Assembly (NCBI GenBank): GCA_030145365.1
Contig: JAQYVS010000354.1
Location: 1 to 7,505 of the forward strand
Reading direction: 5' to 3'
Source: Desulfofustis sp.
Lineage (GTDB): Bacteria > Desulfobacterota > Desulfobulbia > Desulfobulbales > Desulfocapsaceae
Length of the DNA stretch: 7,505 nt
In this document: piece by piece, positions 1-6,289 of the stretch
How positions within the stretch are numbered: position 1 is the stretch's first letter
Layout: each line of letters starts with the position of its first letter
The notes under the pieces: model-generated
Database searches by the model: none
What the model was told of the DNA's origin: nothing
The model's input: the letters and a program-made list of their open reading frames with translations, nothing else
Made by a program: the position numbers and the translations under genes

Positions 1-1065
1 TTCGTTGAGGCCTGGATAATCAGTGACCAGTGTATCGATCTGTTTGAAACTTTTCAGGGCTTCCGCTGGTTTGCCCTGGTGCTCCAGATCCATGGCCTCG
101 GCGTACATGGACTTAACCTGCTCCGATGCGCTTTTTGCCAACTCGGCAAGAGCAGCTTTTTCTTCAAAATCGGCAGTGTCAGACAGCAGAGACAGTTCTT
201 TGCTCAGTCCGAAAAAGCGTTTCTGATCGGCCAGAGCCAGGAGATGGTCAACATCGATCTCCTCTTCACTCTCATCGGGTTTCTGGTCGGCACCGAATTC
301 AGGTTGAATAGGCGTAGGTTCCTGAACGGCTTCAGATTGTTGATCAATCTGCTGAAAATCAAAGTCTGATTCCTCGAAGATGCCATCCAGAGAGTCTCCA
401 GCTGACTTGTCTGCCGTGTCTTCTGGAGCATCGACAAAGCTCAAAGCGGGTGCAATGTCTACTTCTTCTGATGGGTCATATGGTTCCAGCCAGTCGTCTT
501 CCGGGCTCGGGCCGTCTTCGTCATCATCTAAAAGAGAGGTGATATCTTCTCCATCAGCTGGTGCTGCCGAAGCAGGCTGTAGTGAGTCGCTGGACAGGTT
601 GTCGCCAGCAACACTTCCCGGCTGACTGTCCGAGGAAAGTTTCGATTGGTTGTCTGCATACCACTGAGCCGCTTCCTCGTTAAAAGCATTGGTGGTTGAA
701 TAAAAGCGGCCTTCGATCATTTCTCCAATATGTGAAATCAGATCGATAATCGAACGATTCTTTTCCCAGAAATCACCGATGCAGATCGCTGCCGGATCGA
801 AGTCGGGATGGAAAATCGGACTTTTCGGTTTGCAGCTCGGTGGAAAATGGGGGAAACCAAAAGGGATACTGATGCTAATGGTGTGCTGGTTCTTTTTTTC
901 AACGGCGCCGCTATCGCTCTTTTGCAGACCGTTCACCTGATAGGTCACTTCATATTTGTCAGGCGGGTTTCCATCGAGCGGGACAACGGAGATGGAGGAG
1001 TCCGCAGAGAAAGATTGCTCTATCTCTTGTTGAATAGCTTCAAGCTGTTCCGTTGCTATTGCCAT
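1..1065 (-). CDS. Bacterial E2 (ubiquitin-conjugating)-like protein with acidic linker and TPR-like C-terminus, 3' end outside window
   Basis: The frame is open from ATG at 1065 to the left edge (355 codons, no stop). GGGAG at 1073-1077 lies 7 nt before the ATG; another ATG at 1079 is out of frame and stops at once. Residues ~1-140 read as an E2/UBC fold: strands around 37-46 and 60-67, then FPHFPP (71-76) matching the eukaryotic YPxxPP turn. FHPD (85-88) sits at the HPN position, and AICIGDFW (93-100) matches the GxICLDxL active-site strand. Cys95 is 9 residues after His86, against 10 in UbcH5-type E2s. Helices follow, ending in NEEAAQWYADN (129-139), like the E2 C-terminal crossover helix. 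Residues ~141-270 are Asp/Glu/Ser/Pro-rich and probably disordered. Residues ~275-355 are helical, with a TPR-like unit at 320-355 (YAEAMDLEHQGKPAEALKSF). I infer thioester-type chemistry on a ubiquitin-like or other acyl partner. An inactive E2/RWD-like scaffold is the alternative. No E1, Ubl or JAB gene is visible. Confidence 0.8.
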   Translation of the reverse strand, partial: MAIATEQLEAIQQEIEQSFSADSSISVVPLDGNPPDKYEVTYQVNGLQKSDSGAVEKKNQHTISISIPFGFPHFPPSCKPKSPIFHPDFDPAAICIGDFWEKNRSIIDLISHIGEMIEGRFYSTTNAFNEEAAQWYADNQSKLSSDSQPGSVAGDNLSSDSLQPASAAPADGEDITSLLDDDEDGPSPEDDWLEPYDPSEEVDIAPALSFVDAPEDTADKSAGDSLDGIFEESDFDFQQIDQQSEAVQEPTPIQPEFGADQKPDESEEEIDVDHLLALADQKRFFGLSKELSLLSDTADFEEKAALAELAKSASEQVKSMYAEAMDLEHQGKPAEALKSFKQIDTLVTDYPGLNE

Positions 1066-1115
1066 ATAGATGCTCCCATCACTTTTAATGGAAATTATTA
1101 CAGATTCAGACTGCT

Positions 1116-1124
1116 ATTATATCA
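1116..1124 (-). promoter_or_regulatory. Extended -10 promoter for the E2-like gene
   Basis: On the minus strand the sequence reads TGATATAAT: a perfect TATAAT (1116-1121) preceded by the TGn extension. The only -35-like hexamer, TTGCTA, is 19 nt upstream, so the extended -10 would carry recognition. A start near 1109 would give a leader of about 44 nt. The surrounding spacer (1066-1177) is markedly AT-rich, as promoter DNA often is. Confidence 0.55.
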
Positions 1125-1164
1125 ATATTTAGCCAATTATTAGCAACAAAAAAATATTTTTTAT

Positions 1165-1189
1165 AAAAACGAGTTGATCAGCAACATCG
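1165..1189 (-). terminator. Probable weak intrinsic terminator at the end of the HAD gene
   Basis: Read on the minus strand, CGA-T-GTTG, loop CTGAT, CAAC-TCG forms a 7-bp stem with a single bulged T (1170-1189). It is followed directly by TTTTT (1165-1169) and a longer A/T-rich run. The HAD stop codon lies in the loop. The position, between the operon end and the next gene's promoter, supports the call. The short stem with few GC pairs makes it weak. Confidence 0.45.
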
Positions 1190-1804
1190 GAACGGCTCTA
1201 ACGTGAGTATATCCATAAAATTCTGAACATGATATTGAGCATCAAGCGATTTATTTTTAAAAGCAATTAACTCAACACTCGCAGCTTGACTATGCTGGCG
1301 GTCAATCTCCGAGTCACCGATAAAAATCGTTTCAGCACTGCCGCAGCCGAAATGAGAGAGAATTTCAAAAAGTGCATCGGGTGCCGGTTTTGGATGTTTA
1401 ACATCCATGGCGGTTACAACCTTTTCAAAGTAGCCGCTCAACCCATAAGTGTCCAGCAGGGGTTTCATAGTGGTTGTTCGGTTGGTAGAGATCGCCAGCT
1501 TATAGCTCAGCTGAGCCCAGTTAAGAAAATCGACCAGGTCAGGTTCCATTTTCATATGGGCTAGATAGGGAGTATAGCTTAACTCGGCACGATAACGGTG
1601 CACAGCCTCCAGGTCCTGATCTGAATAGTGTCTGAATATATGGGTCACCGAATCGGTAACATTATGGGAATGAACGAAGTGAATCTCCTGCTCATCCATA
1701 GTCGAGCGACCGAATGCCCCGAGGAGATCGTTATAATACATTCTGTTCACATCACGGGAATCAAACATGACTCCGTCGCAATCAAACACAATCAACTTAA
1801 GCAT
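1178..1804 (-). CDS. HAD-superfamily hydrolase (phosphoglycolate phosphatase-like)
   Basis: This 208-residue protein has all four HAD motifs. Motif I is DCDGVMFDS, with nucleophile Asp8 and acid/base Asp10. Motif II is Thr107 in AISTNRT. Motif III is Lys139 in KHPKPAPD. Motif IV is FIGDSEID, with Asp164 and Asp168. A helical C1-type cap is expected at ~16-80. This is the pattern of small Mg-dependent phosphatases of the Gph/beta-phosphoglucomutase branch, acting in the cytoplasm on small phosphorylated metabolites. The sequence does not reveal the substrate, and calling it Gph would over-reach. It starts 42 nt after the YkgJ gene on the same strand and ends at a hairpin with a T-tract, so it is probably the last gene of the secDF operon. 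An AGGTG about 13 nt before the ATG is a weakly placed ribosome site. It ends in an unusual Cys-Cys. Confidence 0.88.
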   Translation of the reverse strand: MLKLIVFDCDGVMFDSRDVNRMYYNDLLGAFGRSTMDEQEIHFVHSHNVTDSVTHIFRHYSDQDLEAVHRYRAELSYTPYLAHMKMEPDLVDFLNWAQLSYKLAISTNRTTTMKPLLDTYGLSGYFEKVVTAMDVKHPKPAPDALFEILSHFGCGSAETIFIGDSEIDRQHSQAASVELIAFKNKSLDAQYHVQNFMDILTLEPFRCC

Positions 1805-1846
1805 GAGATTGTTTCATCACCTGTTGGCCGGGATAGCGATCAAATT

Positions 1847-2566
1847 TCAATCGAACAATAGTTTCTTAATATAAGACAAACCAAACTCGAGCAATGCTTC
1901 GTCATCTTCAAAGACTCTTATAGGTACTTCAAGCAGTTGATCGATAGTAGTTTTATCCAATTGATCGCGAAACGAATCAAGATCAAAGAGTGCGAGTTTG
2001 TATTGTTTGATCTGTTCCGGACTCAGCGGCATCCCCTGTCTGACTTTTTCATGCTGGGTGATTTCGGTGAGCATATCATTGAAACGATTATACGGTTCCA
2101 GTTCCTGGGATTTCATGAAACTTTTCACGGTCTGAATCGTGTTTTCTTCAAAACCGCGGCAATGCAATTCCCGGAGCAAGACGAAATGTTCTTGTACATG
2201 TTCACCGCTTCTTATCGCAGCCCGGCCGACCGGATAGGTCCGGCATGCCCCTGGTCTATCTGAATAGATTGAGCAGCCCTCAGGACGAACGAAAACACAA
2301 CGAGCCTTTCCGTCGTCTACCATGCTCAGATAGAAGCTTGGAAAAATGCTGTCAGGACTTTGTTCTTCAATGATGTAGCGGCTATGAAGCTCGGCGGAAT
2401 GCAATCCGGTTGCCCGGCGCAATCGCAAAACATCGTACGGCGTTAAAACCAGTTCAAGTTCTCTGCAGCAATGGGTAAAACAGCTGACCTTACGATGACA
2501 GAGAAATGAAAACGGTTCGCCGGGACCGATTGGATTTACATGGTCGGGCAGCTGGTCGTGGTTCAT
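1847..2566 (-). CDS. YkgJ-family cysteine-cluster protein
   Basis: This 239-residue soluble protein has the two-part cysteine signature of the YkgJ/UPF0153 family, proposed to chelate zinc or an iron-sulfur cluster. The N-terminal part is C23, C29, C33, C34 in CFTHCCR. The second part is C90, C98, C108 in the characteristic GCSIYSDRPGACRTYP stretch. Between them lies TPYDVLRLRRATG (42-54), matching the family's LTxxDxxRLxxxxG helix. The C-terminal ~110 residues are mostly helical and less conserved. The biochemical role of the family is not firmly established. The start lies 6 nt after the secDF stop with no convincing Shine-Dalgarno, so translation is probably coupled to secDF. The next gene, a HAD hydrolase, follows after 42 nt. 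Confidence 0.88.
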   Translation of the reverse strand: MNHDQLPDHVNPIGPGEPFSFLCHRKVSCFTHCCRELELVLTPYDVLRLRRATGLHSAELHSRYIIEEQSPDSIFPSFYLSMVDDGKARCVFVRPEGCSIYSDRPGACRTYPVGRAAIRSGEHVQEHFVLLRELHCRGFEENTIQTVKSFMKSQELEPYNRFNDMLTEITQHEKVRQGMPLSPEQIKQYKLALFDLDSFRDQLDKTTIDQLLEVPIRVFEDDEALLEFGLSYIKKLLFD

Positions 2567-2572
2567 CGTTTG

Positions 2573-5158
2573 TCAGGCGTTGCTTCTCTTCCACATCGTC
2601 AACAACGGGCTGGCGATGAAAATTGATGAGTAGGTTCCGACAAGCACACCCAGGAGCAGAGCAAAAGAGAAATCGTGAATCACAGATCCCCCGAACAGAA
2701 ACAGGGCAAGCAAGACCATGCCGGAGGTCAGCGAGGTGACGATGGTTCGGCCGATCACCTGATTGATGCTGTTATTGATTACCTGCGGGGTAAGCTGATA
2801 TCTCTCCAGCTTTTTCATGTTTTCTCTGATACGGTCAAAAACGACGACCGAGTCGTTCAAAGAATAACCGGCCAGCGTAAGCAGGGCGGTTACGATCAGT
2901 AGAGTAATTTCTATATTAAGAAGCCAGCAGATCCCCAGAACAACAACCACGTCATGAAACGTAGCCGCAGCGGCTGCCAGACCGAATCCGATGTCAAAAC
3001 GAAAGGCAAGGTAGATAATGACGCCCGCCAGGGAGATCAGAATTGCTTGAATTGCCTTATTACGCAAAACCGCACTGACGCTTGAACCAATTTCCGATTG
3101 GGATTCCAAGAAAAAGCCTTTGTCAGCCAGTTCTTTATCCAGAAGTTCATTTACCTGATCGCTGAGATTTGCAACCACAGCTTCCGATTTTTTAACCTTG
3201 ATGATCAGGCGGTTCTCGTTCTCAACTTCCTGCAGGTTGATTCCTTCCATATCATTGCGGGTAAATGCACCTCTTACTTCGGCCATGGTAAAGGGCTGTT
3301 CAGCCCGATACTGGAGAAGCGAGCCGCCGGAAAAATCGACTCCCAGGTTGGCGTTGCCTCGGGCAATCTGGAAAAATCCGATCAAACCGACAAGGAGCAG
3401 AATACCGGAAATCGAGAAGGCGACGGTTTTCACTTTCATGAAATCGATATTGGGCTTTTTGGTGAACTGTAGAAATTTCAGATTGGTAATGACCTTTTTT
3501 GCGGTGAGTACATCAAACACAAGCCTCGAACAGAATAGGGCAGTAAAGAGGTTGAAGATGATTCCAAGCGACAGGGTTACCGCGAAGCCTTTGATTGGAC
3601 CGGTTCCAAACAGAAACAGGGCCATAGCGGTGATCAGCGTGGTGACCTGCGAGTCGACGATGGTCCACAAGGCTTTCCCAAATCCGCCGTCGATACTCGA
3701 ACGGACCGATTTCCCAAGGGCATACTCTTCTCTCATTCGTTCAAAAATCAGCACGTTGGCATCAACCGCCATGCCGATGGATAAGACGATACCGGCAATA
3801 CCTGGCAGGGTCAGGGTGGCATTGAGGATCGCCAGTCCTGAGAAGAGAAACAGGATATTCAAGGTCAGCGCGAAGTTGGCAATAATTCCGGAGAGGCGGT
3901 AGTAGATGATCATAAAGCCCAATACCAGCAATGCTCCAAAGACACCTGAGGTAAGCCCTCGCTGTATTGAATCCTTACCCAGTGTGGAGCCCACTGTAAC
4001 ATTTTGGATAACATCAACCGGGGCTGGCAGGGCGCCGACCCGCAGCACGATTGCCAGATCAGACGCCTCTTCATGATTGAAACTACCGGAGATCTGAGCC
4101 GAGCCGCCTAATATACGTTCCCGGATTACCGGTGCTGATTTGACCACGCCGTCTAAAACGATTGCCATTCGCCGGCCGACATTTTTTTCCGTTAGATTGG
4201 CAAATACTTTTCCACCGCGGGATGTCAGGTCAAGGCTGACATAGGGCTCGTTAAAGGTGCCGCCGATTCTGACTTGGGCATTTTTAACCATATCCCCTGT
4301 CATCAGGACTTTGGTGTCAAGCAGAATGGGGCGTGAGGTTTCAATTCCGGTCTGCTGGTCTGTAAATCGTTCAAAATAGATGGCGGTATTGGCCGGGAGT
4401 ATTGCTGCCAGGCTTTGATTGAGTTTTTTTACCTCATCGCGTTCCTGCCATTTTCCGGACCACTGACCCCCTTCAATTGATTGGCCGACGAGTTGTTCGA
4501 CGTTTACCCCTTCCGTCTCGGCGACCATCTTAAATTCAAGCTGGGCGGTGTCGCCCAGCAGTTTCAGAGCCCGTTCGGGATCCCTAATACCGGGTAGCTG
4601 AATAACAATTTCATCGGCGCCCTGTCGGATAATTACCGGTTCAGCCACGCCGAACTGATCAATTCGATTTCTAATAATTTCTAGCGACTGGGCCACGGCA
4701 TTGTTCTTGATATAATCGGTTTTTTCCTGGCTCAGCTTCAGGATGATACGGGGAAAACTGCCTTCCTTGGTGTCGACCTGCACATCGAGTTCTTCCTCAA
4801 ACCCGTCGGCGATGATTTCCTTGACCTTGTCTACGGCGCCCACATTGGGAAGGGTGAAAATAATTGTGTCTTTGACAGCGGACTTGGTTTGAACTGCAGT
4901 GACAGATTCTTCGGCAAGACTGTCCTTGAGATCATTTGCCGCCAGTTCCAGCGTATTTTCCTGAGCTTTTTGCAGGTTAACCTGCAGGACCAGATGCATC
5001 CCGCCCTGCAAATCGAGGCCGAGCCGCAGCCCTTCCGGAGCCATATATTTTTTCCACCAGGTGGGTGTACTTGCATAAAAAGATGGCACAACGGTAACAA
5101 CGGCTAGTGCAATCAGAAAGCAAAGCAGGCCAAGTTTAAGTTTTATAGAGGTGTTCAT
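2573..5158 (-). CDS. secDF: Protein translocase subunit SecDF (fused SecD-SecF)
   Basis: At 861 residues this is a full SecD joined to a full SecF. SecDF is an inner-membrane RND-type partner of SecYEG that uses the ion gradient to pull exported proteins across. SecD half: TM1 at ~9-27; GLRLGLDLQGGMHLVLQV at 43-60, which starts the periplasmic P1 region; RNRIDQFGVAEPVIIRQG at 163-180; TM2-TM6 at ~402-545, with GMAVDANVLIFER at 462-474 carrying the functional Asp466. SecF half: TM7 at ~574-596; GVDFSGG at 606-612; TM8-TM12 at ~700-850, with GYSLNDSVVVFDRIREN at 764-780 carrying Asp769. Twelve membrane segments match known fused SecDFs. The ATG at 5158 has GGGGA five nt upstream and begins a normal signal-anchor helix. 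There is no yajC next to it; larB is upstream. YkgJ and HAD genes follow closely and probably share its transcript. Confidence 0.97.
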   Translation of the reverse strand: MNTSIKLKLGLLCFLIALAVVTVVPSFYASTPTWWKKYMAPEGLRLGLDLQGGMHLVLQVNLQKAQENTLELAANDLKDSLAEESVTAVQTKSAVKDTIIFTLPNVGAVDKVKEIIADGFEEELDVQVDTKEGSFPRIILKLSQEKTDYIKNNAVAQSLEIIRNRIDQFGVAEPVIIRQGADEIVIQLPGIRDPERALKLLGDTAQLEFKMVAETEGVNVEQLVGQSIEGGQWSGKWQERDEVKKLNQSLAAILPANTAIYFERFTDQQTGIETSRPILLDTKVLMTGDMVKNAQVRIGGTFNEPYVSLDLTSRGGKVFANLTEKNVGRRMAIVLDGVVKSAPVIRERILGGSAQISGSFNHEEASDLAIVLRVGALPAPVDVIQNVTVGSTLGKDSIQRGLTSGVFGALLVLGFMIIYYRLSGIIANFALTLNILFLFSGLAILNATLTLPGIAGIVLSIGMAVDANVLIFERMREEYALGKSVRSSIDGGFGKALWTIVDSQVTTLITAMALFLFGTGPIKGFAVTLSLGIIFNLFTALFCSRLVFDVLTAKKVITNLKFLQFTKKPNIDFMKVKTVAFSISGILLLVGLIGFFQIARGNANLGVDFSGGSLLQYRAEQPFTMAEVRGAFTRNDMEGINLQEVENENRLIIKVKKSEAVVANLSDQVNELLDKELADKGFFLESQSEIGSSVSAVLRNKAIQAILISLAGVIIYLAFRFDIGFGLAAAAATFHDVVVVLGICWLLNIEITLLIVTALLTLAGYSLNDSVVVFDRIRENMKKLERYQLTPQVINNSINQVIGRTIVTSLTSGMVLLALFLFGGSVIHDFSFALLLGVLVGTYSSIFIASPLLTMWKRSNA

Positions 5159-5218
5159 AGAGTTCCCCGGGAGGATTTAAGTATGTGTAAAATATTCAAG
5201 CTAGAAACCAGCCTCGCG

Positions 5219-5246
5219 ATTATACCGTAATGCCCGAATCTTGCAA
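5219..5246 (-). promoter_or_regulatory. Sigma70-type promoter for the secDF operon
   Basis: On the minus strand a -35-like TTGCAA (5241-5246) and a perfect -10 TATAAT (5219-5224) are separated by 16 nt. Transcription would start near 5212, leaving a leader of about 54 nt before the secDF ATG at 5158. The promoter sits in the 162-nt gap between larB and secDF, so secDF can be transcribed independently of larB. Confidence 0.65.
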
Positions 5247-5293
5247 GGTTGGGCGCTCATTTTGTTTGTAAACCAGGTCATGGATGTCCGATA

Positions 5294-5317
5294 GGGCAGA
5301 TGTAACCATCTTTACCC
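5294..5317 (-). terminator. Imperfect hairpin just downstream of larB
   Basis: Three nt past the larB stop, a 5-bp stem (AGATG/CATCT with a 4-nt loop) is flanked by GGG/CCC across a small internal loop. No T-tract follows on the minus strand, so it is at best a weak or Rho-assisted terminator, or an mRNA 3'-end stabiliser. Confidence 0.25.
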
Positions 5318-5320
5318 GCT

Positions 5321-6091
5321 TTATTCGCTAACTGCTAAGCGGTTGGTATTGATTGCCGCGGCCATGCATGCAGCGCCGAAACCGTTGTCGATATTAACCA
5401 CTGCCAGCCCAGGTGCACAGCTGTTCAACATCCCCAGCAGAGCGGCAAACCCACCAGCGCCGGTGCCGTATCCCACCGAGGTTGGCACTCCGATCACCGG
5501 ACAGTTCACCAGACCACCGACAACACTTGGTAGTGCCCCTTCCATACCGGCAACCACAATGATCACCGAGGCCTTCTGATAGAGATCTTTTCTTGAGAGT
5601 AGGCGATGCAGCCCTGCCACTCCGGCGTCATAGAGTGTTTGTACCGGGTGTCCCAGCGTTTCAGCGGTGATCCGGGCTTCCTCGGCGATGCCCAGATCTG
5701 ATGTGCCGGCACAGATAACTAAAATATCGCCCCGAACCCGGTCGTAATCAATCGGTTTTTGCCTGAAGCGCAGCAATCTCGCCTGCTTGTGGTATTCAAA
5801 TTCGGGTAATTTCTGAGTAATGTGATTGGCTTTTTCCGGTGTAATCCGGGTTGCCAATACCGGACTCGGCTGCTCCATCATAGCTTGAGCGATGACAATA
5901 ACCTGGTCAGCTGACTTAGATTCTCCGTAAATCACTTCCGGGATTCCAGTACGCAGACTTCGTTGATGATCCAGACAGGCATCGTCCATGGATTGGGCTG
6001 GAAAATTCTTTAATGTTTCCAGTGCTTGATCAAGTGCTATCGATCCAGATTGAACACCTTGCAACAAGTCTTTGAGATATGTTTGATCCAT
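5321..6091 (-). CDS. larB: LarB, nickel-pincer cofactor biosynthesis carboxylase/hydrolase
   Basis: This 256-residue protein belongs to the LarB family, related to PurE (AIR carboxylase). LarB carboxylates the pyridinium ring of nicotinic acid adenine dinucleotide and releases AMP. The product is the biscarboxylated mononucleotide that LarE and LarC convert to the nickel-pincer nucleotide of lactate racemase and related enzymes. Residues ~1-110 are the family-specific N-terminal region. The PurE-like core follows: CAGTSDLGIAEEA (127-139), DAGVAGLHRLL (155-165), VAGMEGALPSVVGGL (180-194), GVPTSVGYGTGAGG (201-214), then NSCAPGLAVVNIDNGFGAA (223-241). Cys225 is the conserved late cysteine implicated in substrate tethering in characterised LarB. 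GGAT lies about 5 nt before the ATG at 6091. It is convergent with nothing, and it is divergent from the plus-strand kinase-like gene. larC, larE and larA are not in the window. Confidence 0.94.
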   Translation of the reverse strand: MDQTYLKDLLQGVQSGSIALDQALETLKNFPAQSMDDACLDHQRSLRTGIPEVIYGESKSADQVIVIAQAMMEQPSPVLATRITPEKANHITQKLPEFEYHKQARLLRFRQKPIDYDRVRGDILVICAGTSDLGIAEEARITAETLGHPVQTLYDAGVAGLHRLLSRKDLYQKASVIIVVAGMEGALPSVVGGLVNCPVIGVPTSVGYGTGAGGFAALLGMLNSCAPGLAVVNIDNGFGAACMAAAINTNRLAVSE

Positions 6092-6185
6092 TTGTATCCA
6101 GTATTTATATGAGCGGTTCGGGCCGTGTGTAACCAGTCCGATACCTTAGCACGTGTATGGTTTCAGGTAAAGCACTGCTGATGTA

Positions 6186-6214
6186 TTTACCGTTGTATCC
6201 GGTTCTGGTACAAT
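6186..6214 (+). promoter_or_regulatory. Sigma70-type promoter for the APH-fold gene pair
   Basis: TTTACC (6186-6191, 4 of 6 to TTGACA) and TACAAT (6209-6214, 5 of 6 to TATAAT) are spaced by exactly 17 nt. A start near 6221 gives a leader of about 69 nt to the ATG at 6290. The element lies in the 198-nt divergent gap between larB and this gene. I found no convincing matching promoter for larB in the same gap. Confidence 0.5.
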
Positions 6215-6289
6215 GGCCATCCATTTACTTAAGACTTACAATCAATTTTAAGCATGTGTGCCGCCCTGAGGCCGCTGAGGAAATAGCTC

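Noticed and set aside
204..437. 77-codon minus-strand frame inside the E2-TPR gene
   Set aside because: It is out of frame with the long open frame and has no recognisable motif. The acidic linker frame is continuous through it.
808..1143. 111-codon plus-strand frame over the E2-like gene start
   Set aside because: It is antisense to the E2-like domain and its promoter, with no ribosome site or family resemblance. The minus-strand reading gives a coherent E2 fold.
3198..3902. 234-codon open frame on the plus strand opposite secDF
   Set aside because: It lies entirely antisense to a strongly conserved SecDF region, and its translation is basic and low in recognisable motifs. It is a shadow of the real gene.
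4831..5100. 89-codon minus-strand frame inside secDF
   Set aside because: It is a different frame from the SecD N-terminus, rich in Cys and Trp, and typical of an out-of-frame translation.
6104..6109. TATAAA on the minus strand as a larB -10 element
   Set aside because: Transcription would begin only a few nt before the ATG, at or past the GGAT ribosome site, and the -35 match (GTTACA at 18 nt) is poor.
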